Positions 45,855 to 54,579 of a DNA stretch of 64,000 nt are shown in pieces. Position 1 is the stretch's first letter. Every line of letters starts with the position of its first letter. Under the pieces are notes generated by a model. The model had not been told where the DNA came from, ran no database searches, and worked only from the letters and a program-made list of their open reading frames with translations. Made by a program: the position numbers and the translations under genes. Source of the stretch: Pseudomonas sp. TNT3 (lineage in GTDB: Bacteria; Pseudomonadota; Gammaproteobacteria; Pseudomonadales; Pseudomonadaceae); assembly GCF_010095445.2 (NCBI RefSeq), contig NZ_WFGV02000027.1, positions 16,286 to 80,285 on the forward strand, in the 5' to 3' direction.

Positions 45855-46874
45855 ATGCTGGTGATGCGCCCCGCGCAAATGGCTGATCTGGGCGAGGTAC
45901 AGCGTCTGGCTGCGGACAGCCCGATTGGTGTCACTTCCTTGCCGGATGACGTTGAACGCCTGAGCGACAAGATCGCCGCGAGCGAAGCGTCGTTTGCCGC
46001 TGAAGTCAGCTTCAATGGTGAAGAGAGCTATTTCTTCGTCCTCGAAGACATCGCGACCGGGAAACTGGTCGGCTGCTCGGCGATCGTGGCGTCGGCGGGG
46101 TATTCGGAACCGTTCTACAGCTTCCGCAATGAAACCTTCGTACACGCTTCTCGCGAGCTGAAGATTCACAACAAGATCCACGTGCTTTCCCAGTGCCACG
46201 ACCTGACCGGCAATAGCTTGCTGACCAGTTTCTATGTGCAGCGCGAATTGGTCGGTTCGCCTTGGGCGGAGCTCAACTCCCGTGGCCGCCTGTTGTTCGT
46301 GGCCAGCCATCCGGAACGCTTTGCCGATTCCGTGGTGACCGAGATCGTCGGTTACAGCGATGAAAACGGTGACTCGCCATTCTGGGATGCCATTGGCCGC
46401 AACTTCTTCGACCTCAACTATGCCGCTGCCGAGCGTCTGTGCGGGTTGAAAAGTCGCACGTTCCTGGCCGAGCTGATGCCGCACTACCCGATCTATGTAC
46501 CGTTGCTGCCGGATTCCGCGCAAGAAGCGATGGGCCAGGTCCACCCACGGGCGCAGATCACGTTCGACATCCTGATGCGCGAAGGCTTCGAGACCGATCA
46601 CTACATCGATATTTTTGACGGCGGTCCGACCCTGCATGCGCGGGTTTCAGGGATTCGTTCGATTGCCCAGAGCCGCCTCGTACCGGTGAAAATCGGCGAG
46701 CCGGTCAAAGGCGCCGGTCGTCAGTACCTGGTGGCCAACGCCCAGCTGCAAGATTACCGCGCGGTACTGCTCGAGCTCGATTATGCGCCGGGCAAACCCG
46801 TGGTTCTAAATCTTGAAACAGCCGAAGCCCTGGGTGTCGGTGAAGGTGCCAGCGTGCGCCTGGTAGCGGTTTAG
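45855..46874 (+). CDS. aruF: Arginine N-succinyltransferase, alpha subunit
   Basis: A 339-residue subunit of the heteromeric arginine/ornithine N-succinyltransferase that starts the pathway by succinylating arginine with succinyl-CoA. MLVMRPAQMADLGEVQRLAADSPIGVTSLP, FLAELMPHYPIYVPLLPDSAQEAMGQVHP and FDGGPTLHARVSGIRSI are AstA/AruF signatures of a GNAT-like fold. It is about a third identical by eye to the following aruG. AAAGGAG precedes the ATG. Confidence 0.94.
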   Translation: MLVMRPAQMADLGEVQRLAADSPIGVTSLPDDVERLSDKIAASEASFAAEVSFNGEESYFFVLEDIATGKLVGCSAIVASAGYSEPFYSFRNETFVHASRELKIHNKIHVLSQCHDLTGNSLLTSFYVQRELVGSPWAELNSRGRLLFVASHPERFADSVVTEIVGYSDENGDSPFWDAIGRNFFDLNYAAAERLCGLKSRTFLAELMPHYPIYVPLLPDSAQEAMGQVHPRAQITFDILMREGFETDHYIDIFDGGPTLHARVSGIRSIAQSRLVPVKIGEPVKGAGRQYLVANAQLQDYRAVLLELDYAPGKPVVLNLETAEALGVGEGASVRLVAV

Positions 46875-46957
46875 CGACCGCTGCACTGCCTGGAAAGAAT
46901 GCTTAGAAAGCAGCGAAGTTTTGCGGGTGGCGTGAGTGGCCCGTTTGAGGAGATAGC

Positions 46958-47983
46958 ATGATCGTTCGTCCCGTACGCAGCAGCGATTTACCCGCTCTGA
47001 TCGACCTGGCCCGCAGCACCGGCACCGGCCTGACTACCTTGCCGGCCAATGAAGAACGTCTGGCCCATCGGGTCGGCTGGGCCGAGAAGACCTTTCGCGG
47101 CGAAGCCGGGCGTGGCGATGCGGACTACCTGTTTGTCCTCGAAGATGACAATGGTCGTGTCGTCGGCATTTCCGCCATCGCCGGTGCCGTTGGCCTGCGT
47201 GAGCCCTGGTACAACTTCCGGGTTGGCCTGACGGTCAGTGCTTCGCAAGAACTGAACATCTATCGCGAAATCCCGACGCTGTTTCTGGCCAACGACCTGA
47301 CCGGCAATTCCGAGTTGTGCTCGTTGTTCCTCCACGCCGATTACCGCAATGGCCTCAACGGCCGCATGCTGGCCAAGGCGCGGATGCTGTTCATTGCCGA
47401 GTTCCCGCAACTGTTTGGCAACAAGATCATCGCCGAGATGCGCGGTGTGTCCGACGAAGCCGGGCGTTCGCCATTCTGGGAGAGCCTGGGTCGTCATTTC
47501 TTCAAGATGGAATTCAGCCAGGCCGATTACCTGACGGGTGTGGGCAACAAGGCGTTTATCGCCGAACTGATGCCTAAATTCCCCCTCTACACCTGCTTCC
47601 TGTCGCCTGATGCGCGCAACGTGATCGGTCAGGTTCACCCGGACACCGAGCCGGCGCTGTCCATGCTCAAGAGCGAAGGTTTCAGCTATCAAGGTTACGT
47701 CGATATTTTCGACGCGGGCCCGGCGGTGGAATGCGAAACCGGCAAGATCCGTGCGGTGCGCGACAGCCAGGCATTGGTGCTGGCCATCGGCACGCCCGGT
47801 GATGACGCCACGCCGTTCCTGATTCACAACCGCAAGCGCGAAGACTGTCGAATCACGGCTGCACCGGCACGCTTCGCTGCCGGCACATTGGTCGTCGATC
47901 CAATGACCGCCAAACGCCTTCAACTCAACGCTGGCGACCAAGTGCGCGCCGTACCGTTGTCTGCTGCTCGGGAGTCGAAATAA
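46958..47983 (+). CDS. aruG: Arginine N-succinyltransferase, beta subunit
   Basis: A 341-residue paralogue and partner of AruF; the two form the enzyme in Pseudomonas, whereas enterobacteria use a single AstA. The same segments recur (MIVRPVRSSDLPALIDLARSTGTGLTTLPANEE, FIAELMPKFPLYTCFLSPDARNVIGQVHP, DIFDAGPAVECETGKIRAVRDS). Its TAA stop overlaps the ATG of aruD by one base, indicating coupled translation. GAGGAGATAGC precedes the start. Confidence 0.94.
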   Translation: MIVRPVRSSDLPALIDLARSTGTGLTTLPANEERLAHRVGWAEKTFRGEAGRGDADYLFVLEDDNGRVVGISAIAGAVGLREPWYNFRVGLTVSASQELNIYREIPTLFLANDLTGNSELCSLFLHADYRNGLNGRMLAKARMLFIAEFPQLFGNKIIAEMRGVSDEAGRSPFWESLGRHFFKMEFSQADYLTGVGNKAFIAELMPKFPLYTCFLSPDARNVIGQVHPDTEPALSMLKSEGFSYQGYVDIFDAGPAVECETGKIRAVRDSQALVLAIGTPGDDATPFLIHNRKREDCRITAAPARFAAGTLVVDPMTAKRLQLNAGDQVRAVPLSAARESK

Positions 47984-49449
47984 TGAATTCGCTATACATC
48001 GCAGGTGAGTGGCTGGCCGGTCAGGGCGAAGCCTTTCAATCGTTGAACCCGGTGACCCAGCAAGTGCTCTGGGCGGGCGAGGGCGCCACGGCTGCTCAGG
48101 TTGAGTCGGCTGTGCAAGCTGCGCGACAGGCGTTCCCGGGCTGGGCCCGTCGTACCCTCGACGAGCGCATCACGGTGCTGGAAGCCTTTGCCGCGGCCTT
48201 GAAAAACCACGCTGACGAACTGGCCCGTTGCATTGGCGAGGAAACCGGTAAACCCCTGTGGGAGTCGGCGACCGAAGTCACCAGCATGGTCAACAAGATT
48301 GCGATTTCGGTGCAGAGCTACCGTGAGCGCACCGGCGAGAAAAGCGGCCCGCTGGGCGACGCCACCGCCGTGCTGCGCCACAAGCCGCACGGTGTGGTCG
48401 CGGTGTTCGGGCCTTACAACTTCCCCGGTCATTTGCCAAATGGTCACATCGTGCCGGCGCTGCTGGCCGGTAACAGCGTGCTGTTCAAGCCAAGCGAGCT
48501 GACCCCGAAAGTCGCCGAACTGACGGTGAAGTGCTGGATCGAAGCGGGTCTGCCCGCAGGCGTGTTGAACCTGCTGCAGGGCGCTCGCGAAACCGGTATC
48601 GCCCTGGCGGCGAACCCGGGCATCGACGGGTTGTTCTTCACCGGGTCCAGCCGTACCGGTAATCATCTGCACCAGCAGTTTGCCGGTCGCCCGGACAAGA
48701 TTCTTGCGCTGGAGATGGGCGGTAACAACCCGCTGGTGGTCGATGAGGTGGCAGATCTTGATGCGGCCGTTTACACCATCATCCAGTCGGCATTCATTTC
48801 CGCCGGTCAGCGTTGCACCTGCGCTCGTCGCTTGCTGGTGCCGCAGGGTGCCTGGGGTGATGCACTGCTGGCACGCCTGGTGGCGGTTAGCGCGACCATC
48901 GAAGTCGGTGCGTTTGACCAGCAACCTGCACCGTTCATGGGCTCCGTCATTTCCCTTGGCGCAGCGAAAGCGCTGATCGATGCACAGGAACATCTGTTGG
49001 CGAATGGCGCTGTGGCGCTGTTGGAGATGACTCAGCCTCAGGCCCAGGCCGCATTGCTGACCCCAGGCATTCTGGACGTGACGGCGGTGGCCGATCGTCC
49101 TGACGAAGAGCTGTTCGGGCCGTTGTTGCAGGTGATTCGCTACGCTGACTTCGAGGCGGCGATTGTTGAAGCCAACAACACCGACTATGGGCTGGCGGCC
49201 GGTTTGTTGTCGGATTCCGAAGCGCGTTACCAACAGTTCTGGCTGGAAAGCCGTGCCGGTATCGTCAACTGGAACAAGCAGCTGACGGGTGCTGCGAGCA
49301 GCGCGCCGTTTGGTGGCGTGGGCGCTTCGGGCAACCACCGCGCCAGCGCTTACTACGCGGCGGATTACTGCGCGTACCCGGTGGCCTCGCTGGAAACGTC
49401 GAGCCTGACTATGCCGACGACCCTTACGCCTGGCGTGACGCTCTCGTAA
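47983..49449 (+). CDS. astD: Succinylglutamate semialdehyde dehydrogenase
   Basis: A 488-residue NAD-dependent aldehyde dehydrogenase, the fourth step of the pathway (aruD in P. aeruginosa). The catalytic Glu lies in LALEMGGNNPLVV, the nucleophile Cys in SAGQRCTCARRLLV, and the NAD-binding region around VFGPYNFPGHLPNGHIVPALLAGN and FTGSSRTG. The order aruC-F-G-D is as in P. aeruginosa. Confidence 0.95.
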   Translation: MNSLYIAGEWLAGQGEAFQSLNPVTQQVLWAGEGATAAQVESAVQAARQAFPGWARRTLDERITVLEAFAAALKNHADELARCIGEETGKPLWESATEVTSMVNKIAISVQSYRERTGEKSGPLGDATAVLRHKPHGVVAVFGPYNFPGHLPNGHIVPALLAGNSVLFKPSELTPKVAELTVKCWIEAGLPAGVLNLLQGARETGIALAANPGIDGLFFTGSSRTGNHLHQQFAGRPDKILALEMGGNNPLVVDEVADLDAAVYTIIQSAFISAGQRCTCARRLLVPQGAWGDALLARLVAVSATIEVGAFDQQPAPFMGSVISLGAAKALIDAQEHLLANGAVALLEMTQPQAQAALLTPGILDVTAVADRPDEELFGPLLQVIRYADFEAAIVEANNTDYGLAAGLLSDSEARYQQFWLESRAGIVNWNKQLTGAASSAPFGGVGASGNHRASAYYAADYCAYPVASLETSSLTMPTTLTPGVTLS

Positions 49450-49455
49450 GGCTTT

Positions 49456-49589
49456 ATGTAGCAGCTGCCGAAGGCTGCGTTCGGCTGCGAAGCAGTCGTA
49501 AATCGGTACACAGTGTTTTTGGATCAGAATCACGAGTACCTGATTGCGGCAGCTGCGCAGCCGAACGCAGCCTTCGGCAGCTGCTACAT
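49456..49589. repeat. REP pair of the TGTAGCAGCTG type inside the aru operon
   Basis: ATGTAGCAGCTGCCGAAGGC...TGCGTTCGGCTGCG faces the complementary CGCAGCCGAACGCAGCCTTC...GGCAGCTGCTACAT. It lies in the 197-base gap between astD and astB and is the second REP element within this operon. Confidence 0.85.
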
Positions 49590-49646
49590 AGATCGCATTG
49601 CCATTTTATTGAAGCCTATACAACAGATTCTCGTGGAGCCTCGCTG

Positions 49647-50993
49647 ATGAAATCCTATGAAGTCAATTTTGACGGTCTAGTGGGGCCGACCCATAACTAC
49701 GGCGGTTTGTCCTACGGCAACGTCGCGTCCCAGAGCAACAGCCAGCAATCTTCGAATCCGAAGGAAGCCGCCCTGCAGGGCTTGGCGAAGATGAAAGCGC
49801 TGATGGAAATGGGCTTTCAGCAAGGCGTTCTGGCACCGCAAGAGCGTCCTGATGTGGCGGCGTTGCGCCGGTTGGGTTTCAGCGGTACCGACGCGCAAGT
49901 GATCGAGCGTGCTGCCAAAGAGGCGATGCCATTGCTGGTCGCCAGTTGCTCGGCGTCGAGCATGTGGGTGGCCAACGCCGCCACGGTCAGCCCAAGTGCG
50001 GACACTGCAGACGGGCGTGTGCACTTCACGGCTGCCAACCTCAATTGCAAATATCACCGCAGCATCGAGCACCCGACCACCAGTCGCGTGCTGGGCGCGA
50101 TGTTCGCCGATCAGAAACACTTCGCACATCATGCTGCGTTGCCGGCGGTTGCGCAGTTCGGCGACGAAGGGGCTGCCAACCACACCCGCTTCTGCCGCGA
50201 GTACGGTGAGGCGGGCGTCGAGTTTTTCGTGTTCGGTCGCAGTGCGTTCGACACCCGTTATCCGGCCCCGCAGAAATATCCCGCGCGCCAGACCCTCGAA
50301 GCGTCTCAGGCGGTTGCGCGTTTGCATGGCCTGAGCGATGACGGTGTGGTGTACGGCCAGCAAAATCCTTCGGTGATCGATCAGGGCGTGTTTCACAACG
50401 ACGTGATTGCGGTGGGTAACGGCGAGGTGCTGTTTTATCACGAGGACGCGTTCCTCGACACCGAGCAGATGCTGGCTGAATTGCACGGCAAACTCGCGAA
50501 AGTCGGCGGCAAATTTCAGTCGATCTGCGTACCGCGTTCTGCCGTAACCGTCGAGGATGCGGTTCGGTCCTACTTGTTCAACAGTCAGCTGCTGACACGT
50601 CCGGATGGCTCGATGCTGTTGATCGTGCCGGAAGAATGCCGTGGCAACGAGCGTGTCTGGCAGTACCTGCAAGGCCTGACCAGCTCCGGTGGCCTGATCC
50701 GTGAAGTCAAGGTTTTCGACTTGAAGCAAAGCATGCAGAACGGCGGTGGCCCGGCTTGCCTGAGGTTGCGTGTTGCGCTGAATGAAACCGAACTGGCGGC
50801 GGTCAACCCAGGCGTTATCATGACGGCACCGTTGTACGGCACGCTGACCGAATGGGTCGACAAGCACTACCGCGACCGCATGACCGAAAACGATCTTGCG
50901 GACCCGCAGTTGTTGCTTGAGTGCCGGACGGCACTGGATGAACTGACGCAAATCCTTAAACTGGGCGCGGTTTATCCTTTCCAGATCAATTGA
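49647..50993 (+). CDS. astB: N-succinylarginine dihydrolase
   Basis: A 448-residue enzyme of the amidinotransferase superfamily; it hydrolyses succinylarginine to succinylornithine, CO2 and two ammonia (aruB in P. aeruginosa). The start YEVNFDGLVGPTHNYGGLSYGNVAS, the mid-protein HNDVIAVGNGEVLFYHEDAF with a catalytic His, and the C-terminal GGGPACLRLRV with the nucleophile Cys are all present. Length is normal. Confidence 0.96.
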   Translation: MKSYEVNFDGLVGPTHNYGGLSYGNVASQSNSQQSSNPKEAALQGLAKMKALMEMGFQQGVLAPQERPDVAALRRLGFSGTDAQVIERAAKEAMPLLVASCSASSMWVANAATVSPSADTADGRVHFTAANLNCKYHRSIEHPTTSRVLGAMFADQKHFAHHAALPAVAQFGDEGAANHTRFCREYGEAGVEFFVFGRSAFDTRYPAPQKYPARQTLEASQAVARLHGLSDDGVVYGQQNPSVIDQGVFHNDVIAVGNGEVLFYHEDAFLDTEQMLAELHGKLAKVGGKFQSICVPRSAVTVEDAVRSYLFNSQLLTRPDGSMLLIVPEECRGNERVWQYLQGLTSSGGLIREVKVFDLKQSMQNGGGPACLRLRVALNETELAAVNPGVIMTAPLYGTLTEWVDKHYRDRMTENDLADPQLLLECRTALDELTQILKLGAVYPFQIN

Positions 50994-51014
50994 ACGTCGA
51001 GAGCGTAAAAAAAC

Positions 51015-51302
51015 ATGAGCGATACCCTGCAGCTGATCCTTGAAGACACCGACGGCACGCAACTGGAAACTTCCTGCACCCGCGTCGCGGTCATTTGGCA
51101 AGGCAAAGAGCTGTGGATTCAGCACGATGGCCGTGGCCAACTGCTGATCGGCGTGGACGTGGAAGAAGGTGACGCTGAATACGCAAACCTGCTGCTGCGC
51201 CCATTGGCGACTAATCTGGTAAGTCTGCAACTGGAAATGGAGCCGGCTGAAGTCGGTGACGAAGACCACGTGCACGGCCCGGATTGCGCACACGACCACT
51301 AA
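51015..51302 (+). CDS. Conserved hypothetical in the aru operon (PA0900-like), His-rich tail
   Basis: A 95-residue protein lying between astB and astE exactly where P. aeruginosa has PA0900. It is likely cytoplasmic, without signal peptide or membrane helix, with a beta-rich look (RVAVIWQGKELWIQHDGRGQLLIGVDV). The C-terminal tail HVHGPDCAHDH has four His and one Cys in eleven residues, a possible metal site; the next gene product is a zinc enzyme. A metal-supply or accessory role for AstE is speculation. The spacing to both neighbours is 11-21 bases, so it belongs to the operon. Confidence 0.85.
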   Translation: MSDTLQLILEDTDGTQLETSCTRVAVIWQGKELWIQHDGRGQLLIGVDVEEGDAEYANLLLRPLATNLVSLQLEMEPAEVGDEDHVHGPDCAHDH

Positions 51303-51313
51303 GGAAACGCTCT

Positions 51314-52324
51314 ATGCTCGCCCTCGGCAAATTGCTTGAACTGACCCTCGCCGGCCGTGAACCGGCGGAGAAGACTCAACTGACTGTCGAAGGCGTGCGG
51401 ATGCGCTGGTTGAGCGAAGGTGCGCTGGAAGTCCGGCCACCTGAAGCCCGCGACAACGGCATGGACGTGCTGCTGTCGGCCGGCATCCATGGCAACGAAA
51501 CAGCGCCGATCGAGTTGCTCGACCGCCTGTTGCATGACATCGCCCGCGGCGATTTGAAGCCGCGTGCACGCATTCTGTTCCTGTTCGGCAACCCGGATGC
51601 GATTCGCAAAGGCGAACGCTTCATCGAGCAGGACGTCAATCGGCTGTTCAACGGTCGTCACGAACAAAGCAGTGGCGCCGAGGCCCTGCGCGCCTGTGAG
51701 CTGGAGCGGCTGGCGGCCAGTTTCTTCAGCCTGCCGGACCGCAGCCGTCTGCACTACGATCTCCACACGGCGATTCGCGGCTCGAAAATCGAGCAGTTTG
51801 CCTTGTACCCCTGGAAGGAAGGTCGCCAGCATTCACGCCTGGAGCTGGCGCGCTTGCGTGCCGCCGGGATGGAAGCCGTGCTGCTGCAGAACAAGCCTTC
51901 CATCGTTTTCAGTTCCTACACCTATGACAAGCTTGGCGCCGAGTCTTTCACGCTTGAATTGGGCAAGGCGCGACCGTTCGGGCAGAACGACGGGGTCAAC
52001 GTTGATTTGTTGGAAACCCGTCTTCAGCAAATTATCGAGGGTAATGAGCCGCCGCTCAGCGAAGCTTCGCTGGAGGGGTTGCAGTTGTTCAGCGTGGCAC
52101 GGGAAATCATCAAGCACAGCGATAGCTTCCGCCTGAACTTGCCGGCCGACATCGAGAATTTTACGGAGTTGGAGGTGGGGTACCTGCTGGCCGAAGACAT
52201 TGCCCAGACGCGCTGGATCATCGAGGAGGAGGGCGCCCGGATTATCTTCCCGAATCCCAAGGTCAAGAATGGACTGCGTGCCGGCATCCTGATCGTGCCG
52301 ACGACCGACGAAAACCTCGCCTGA
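51314..52324 (+). CDS. astE: Succinylglutamate desuccinylase
   Basis: A 336-residue zinc hydrolase that releases glutamate and succinate in the last step of the pathway (aruE in P. aeruginosa). Zinc ligands are in SAGIHGNETAPIELL (His, Glu) and LHYDLHTAIRGS (His); FGNPDAIRKGERFIEQDVNRLF carries the substrate-binding Asn-Arg, and the late Glu is in FTLELGKARPFG. AAGGAAAC precedes the ATG at 51314; an in-frame codon ten residues earlier overlaps the upstream gene and is less likely. Confidence 0.95.
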   Translation: MLALGKLLELTLAGREPAEKTQLTVEGVRMRWLSEGALEVRPPEARDNGMDVLLSAGIHGNETAPIELLDRLLHDIARGDLKPRARILFLFGNPDAIRKGERFIEQDVNRLFNGRHEQSSGAEALRACELERLAASFFSLPDRSRLHYDLHTAIRGSKIEQFALYPWKEGRQHSRLELARLRAAGMEAVLLQNKPSIVFSSYTYDKLGAESFTLELGKARPFGQNDGVNVDLLETRLQQIIEGNEPPLSEASLEGLQLFSVAREIIKHSDSFRLNLPADIENFTELEVGYLLAEDIAQTRWIIEEEGARIIFPNPKVKNGLRAGILIVPTTDENLA

Positions 52325-52340
52325 CGTCAGCGCATTACCA

Positions 52341-52432
52341 CTGTGGGAGCTAGCCTGCTAGCGATTGCAATGTGTCAGTCACCTTGATTGTCGACTGATA
52401 CACCGCTATCGCCAGCAGGCTGGCTCCCACAG
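52341..52432. repeat. Paired REP inverted repeat
   Basis: CTGTGGGAGCTAGCCTGCTA...GCGAT faces ATCGCCAGCAGGCTGGCTCC...CACAG with a few mismatches. It lies between the convergent astE and the lumazine synthase gene. Confidence 0.8.
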
Positions 52433-52445
52433 TTATGTCCGGTGT

Positions 52446-52958
52446 TTAGACCGCTACCGCACGCGGCTCAGTACGGCGCAATGCACGTATCTTGTGCAGC
52501 GTATCCGCACAGGTCTTCGCCGCTTCCTGGCCTTTATGCACGAAATGCTCGAAGAAAAATTTGTGATGCAGTTCTTCGCCGGCATGGAAGTGGTGCGGGG
52601 TCAGGGAGACCGAGAACACGGGCACTTCGGTTTCCAGTTGAACCTGCATCAGGCCACTGACCACCGATTGGGCAACGAATTCGTGACGGTAGATCCCGCC
52701 GTCTACTACCAGGGCTGCCGTGACAATGCCGGCATAGCGACCGGTCTTGGCCAGCAACTTGGCGTGCAGAGGCATTTCAAAGGCGCCGCCGACTTCGAAG
52801 AAGTCGATGTCGGATTCCTGATAACCCTGGGCAATCATTTCCGCCAAAAAGCCTTTACGGCTCTGATCGACGATATCCTTGTGCCAGCAGGCCTGGATGA
52901 ACGCTACGCGCTCGCCGTGATGGTGTTTGCTTTTGCTATCGATTGCGGTGGGTTGCAT
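52446..52958 (-). CDS. ribH2: 6,7-dimethyl-8-ribityllumazine synthase, RibH2-like
   Basis: A 170-residue lumazine synthase, the penultimate enzyme of riboflavin synthesis. RVAFIQACWHKDIVDQSRKGF, FEVGGAFEMPLHAKLLAKTG and the catalytic-His segment LTPHHFHAGEELHHKFFFEH are visible. The sequence differs from the short housekeeping RibH (which has GAxRG and SFGVLT-type motifs) and fits the second, decameric type known as RibH2 in Brucella and Mesorhizobium. CAGGAGTCAGAAC precedes the ATG at 52958. An FMN riboswitch lies in its leader, so expression should fall when FMN is plentiful. Confidence 0.88.
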   Translation of the reverse strand: MQPTAIDSKSKHHHGERVAFIQACWHKDIVDQSRKGFLAEMIAQGYQESDIDFFEVGGAFEMPLHAKLLAKTGRYAGIVTAALVVDGGIYRHEFVAQSVVSGLMQVQLETEVPVFSVSLTPHHFHAGEELHHKFFFEHFVHKGQEAAKTCADTLHKIRALRRTEPRAVAV

Positions 52959-53067
52959 GTTCTGACTCCTGTTTGTGTAAAAAACAGGGCATATGAATCG
53001 AATGGGATTTAAGGGTACGCGCGCTCGCACAAAGGCATGCGGACGGCCCTTTGGCGCCAATCCCGTT

Positions 53068-53230
53068 CTCTCTTCATCCGGACTATGACCGTCGGCCCCG
53101 GGATCACACCGGGTCTGCTGACCTTGTCGTCATGCACCGCTATTGCCGTGCCTGCCGCCAAGCGCTCGCGGGCTATGCGCATTGCGCGCAATTACCGCCG
53201 GTGGGGAGTTGCACCCCGCCCTGAGAACGT
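53068..53230 (-). ncRNA. FMN riboswitch (RFN element)
   Basis: Read on the minus strand, the conserved RFN blocks appear in order: GTTCTCAGGGCGGGGTGCAA, CTCCCCACCGGCGGTAAT, AGCCCGCGAGCG, GGTCAGCAGACCCGGTGTGA, TCCCGGGGCCGACGGTCATA and GTCCGGATGAAGAGAG. These form the six-stem FMN aptamer. It ends 110 bases before the RibH2-like gene, which it must control, by termination or by blocking translation; I could not settle which from the leader. Confidence 0.93.
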
Positions 53231-53428
53231 TTTGCCGCCAGATTGTCTGGCGGCGAAGCGTTTTTAACACATATTTCTGACTGGCGCATCGCTGCTATCT
53301 GATGATTGCGATCGAGTTTTCAGTTGTGTCGGCGAGACTTTTCCTCGACGCGGGGTTGATTATTCGGCGCCAAGACCGCAGTAATTCCTACATGAAAGGG
53401 ATTTCCCCTGCTTACCGAGGCCAGATTC

Positions 53429-54433
53429 ATGAGCGTTATCGATCTTCGCAGCGACACCGTCACCCAACCCACCGCCGGTATGCTCAACGCCATGGCCAAA
53501 GCGGCCACGGGTGATGACGTGTACGGTGAAGACCCGACGGTCAATCGTCTGGAAGCCGAGCTTGCCGATCGGTTGGGTTTCGCTGCGGCGCTGTTTGTGC
53601 CAACGGGCACCATGAGTAACTTGTTGGGCTTGATGGCCCATTGCGAGCGCGGTGACGAATACATCGTTGGCCAGCAGGCGCACACCTATAAGTACGAGGG
53701 TGGCGGCGCGGCGGTACTGGGTTCGATCCAGCCGCAGCCTATCGAGGTGCAGGCCGATGGCTCGCTGGATCTGGCTCACGTGGCCGCCGCCATCAAGCCG
53801 GATGATTTCCACTTTGCCCGCACCCGTTTGCTGGCACTGGAAAACTCCATGCAAGGCAAAGTGCTGCCATTGGAGTATCTGGCTCGGGCTCGAGCGTTCA
53901 CCCGAGAGCATGGTCTGGCGTTGCATCTGGACGGCGCGCGTCTTTATAACGCGGCGGTCAAATTGGGGGTGGATGCTCGGGAGATCACCCAGCACTTCGA
54001 TTCAGTGTCCGTGTGTCTGTCCAAAGGGCTGGGCGCGCCCATCGGTTCAGTGCTGTGTGGCTCGACGGAACTCATTGCCAAGGCCCGGCGTTTGCGCAAA
54101 ATGGTGGGGGGCGGTATGCGTCAGGCGGGTCTATTGGCGGCGGCGGGATTGTATGCGCTGGAAAACAACGTGGAGCGTCTGGCCGACGACCATACCAACG
54201 CACAACACCTGGCTGACGGTCTGAAAGCCGCCGGTTATGAAGTCGAGCCCGTTCAGACCAACATGGTTTATGTGCAAATGGGCGAAAAAGCCGACGCGAT
54301 CAAGGCCTTCGCCGCCGAGCGAGGGATCAAATTGAGTGCTGCCGGGCGACTGCGCATGGTAACTCACATGGACGTCAGTCGTGCTCAAATCGAGCAGGTC
54401 GTCGCGACATTTGCCGACTTTTCTCGCAACTGA
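53429..54433 (+). CDS. ltaE: Low-specificity L-threonine aldolase
   Basis: A 334-residue PLP enzyme that cleaves L-threonine and L-allo-threonine to glycine and acetaldehyde. The N-terminal IDLRSDTVTQPTAGMLNAMA, the GDDVYGEDPTVNRLE segment, HLDGARLYNAAVKLG and the PLP lysine in SVCLSKGLGAPIGS (about residue 200) are family signatures. It is divergent from the riboswitch-ribH2 transcript and is followed by alaS after 146 bases. Confidence 0.93.
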   Translation: MSVIDLRSDTVTQPTAGMLNAMAKAATGDDVYGEDPTVNRLEAELADRLGFAAALFVPTGTMSNLLGLMAHCERGDEYIVGQQAHTYKYEGGGAAVLGSIQPQPIEVQADGSLDLAHVAAAIKPDDFHFARTRLLALENSMQGKVLPLEYLARARAFTREHGLALHLDGARLYNAAVKLGVDAREITQHFDSVSVCLSKGLGAPIGSVLCGSTELIAKARRLRKMVGGGMRQAGLLAAAGLYALENNVERLADDHTNAQHLADGLKAAGYEVEPVQTNMVYVQMGEKADAIKAFAAERGIKLSAAGRLRMVTHMDVSRAQIEQVVATFADFSRN

Positions 54434-54455
54434 CCGTGTTAGCCGTCCAATTGAC

Positions 54456-54474
54456 TGTTTGTATCGTACAAACA
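54456..54474. promoter_or_regulatory. Perfect 8-3-8 inverted repeat ahead of alaS
   Basis: TGTTTGTA-TCG-TACAAACA has perfectly complementary arms. It lies about 26 bases upstream of a TATAAT (54500-54505), a position suited to a repressor or activator site. No regulator can be named. Confidence 0.5.
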
Positions 54475-54499
54475 CACTGTACCTAGTCACTAACGCCGA

Positions 54500-54505
54500 T
54501 ATAAT
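54500..54505 (+). promoter_or_regulatory. Likely -10 box of the alaS promoter
   Basis: TATAAT lies 75 bases before the alaS ATG in the ltaE-alaS gap. The sequence 17 bases upstream (CTGTAC) is a poor -35, so an activator may be needed; the inverted repeat at 54456-54474 is suitably placed. Confidence 0.45.
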
Positions 54506-54579
54506 GCGGCCCTTTGCCGTCGCTTCGTCTGTTGACGTTTCGCACAGGCCTTTGGCCGCAGCCTCCGTGGAAGAACCTA

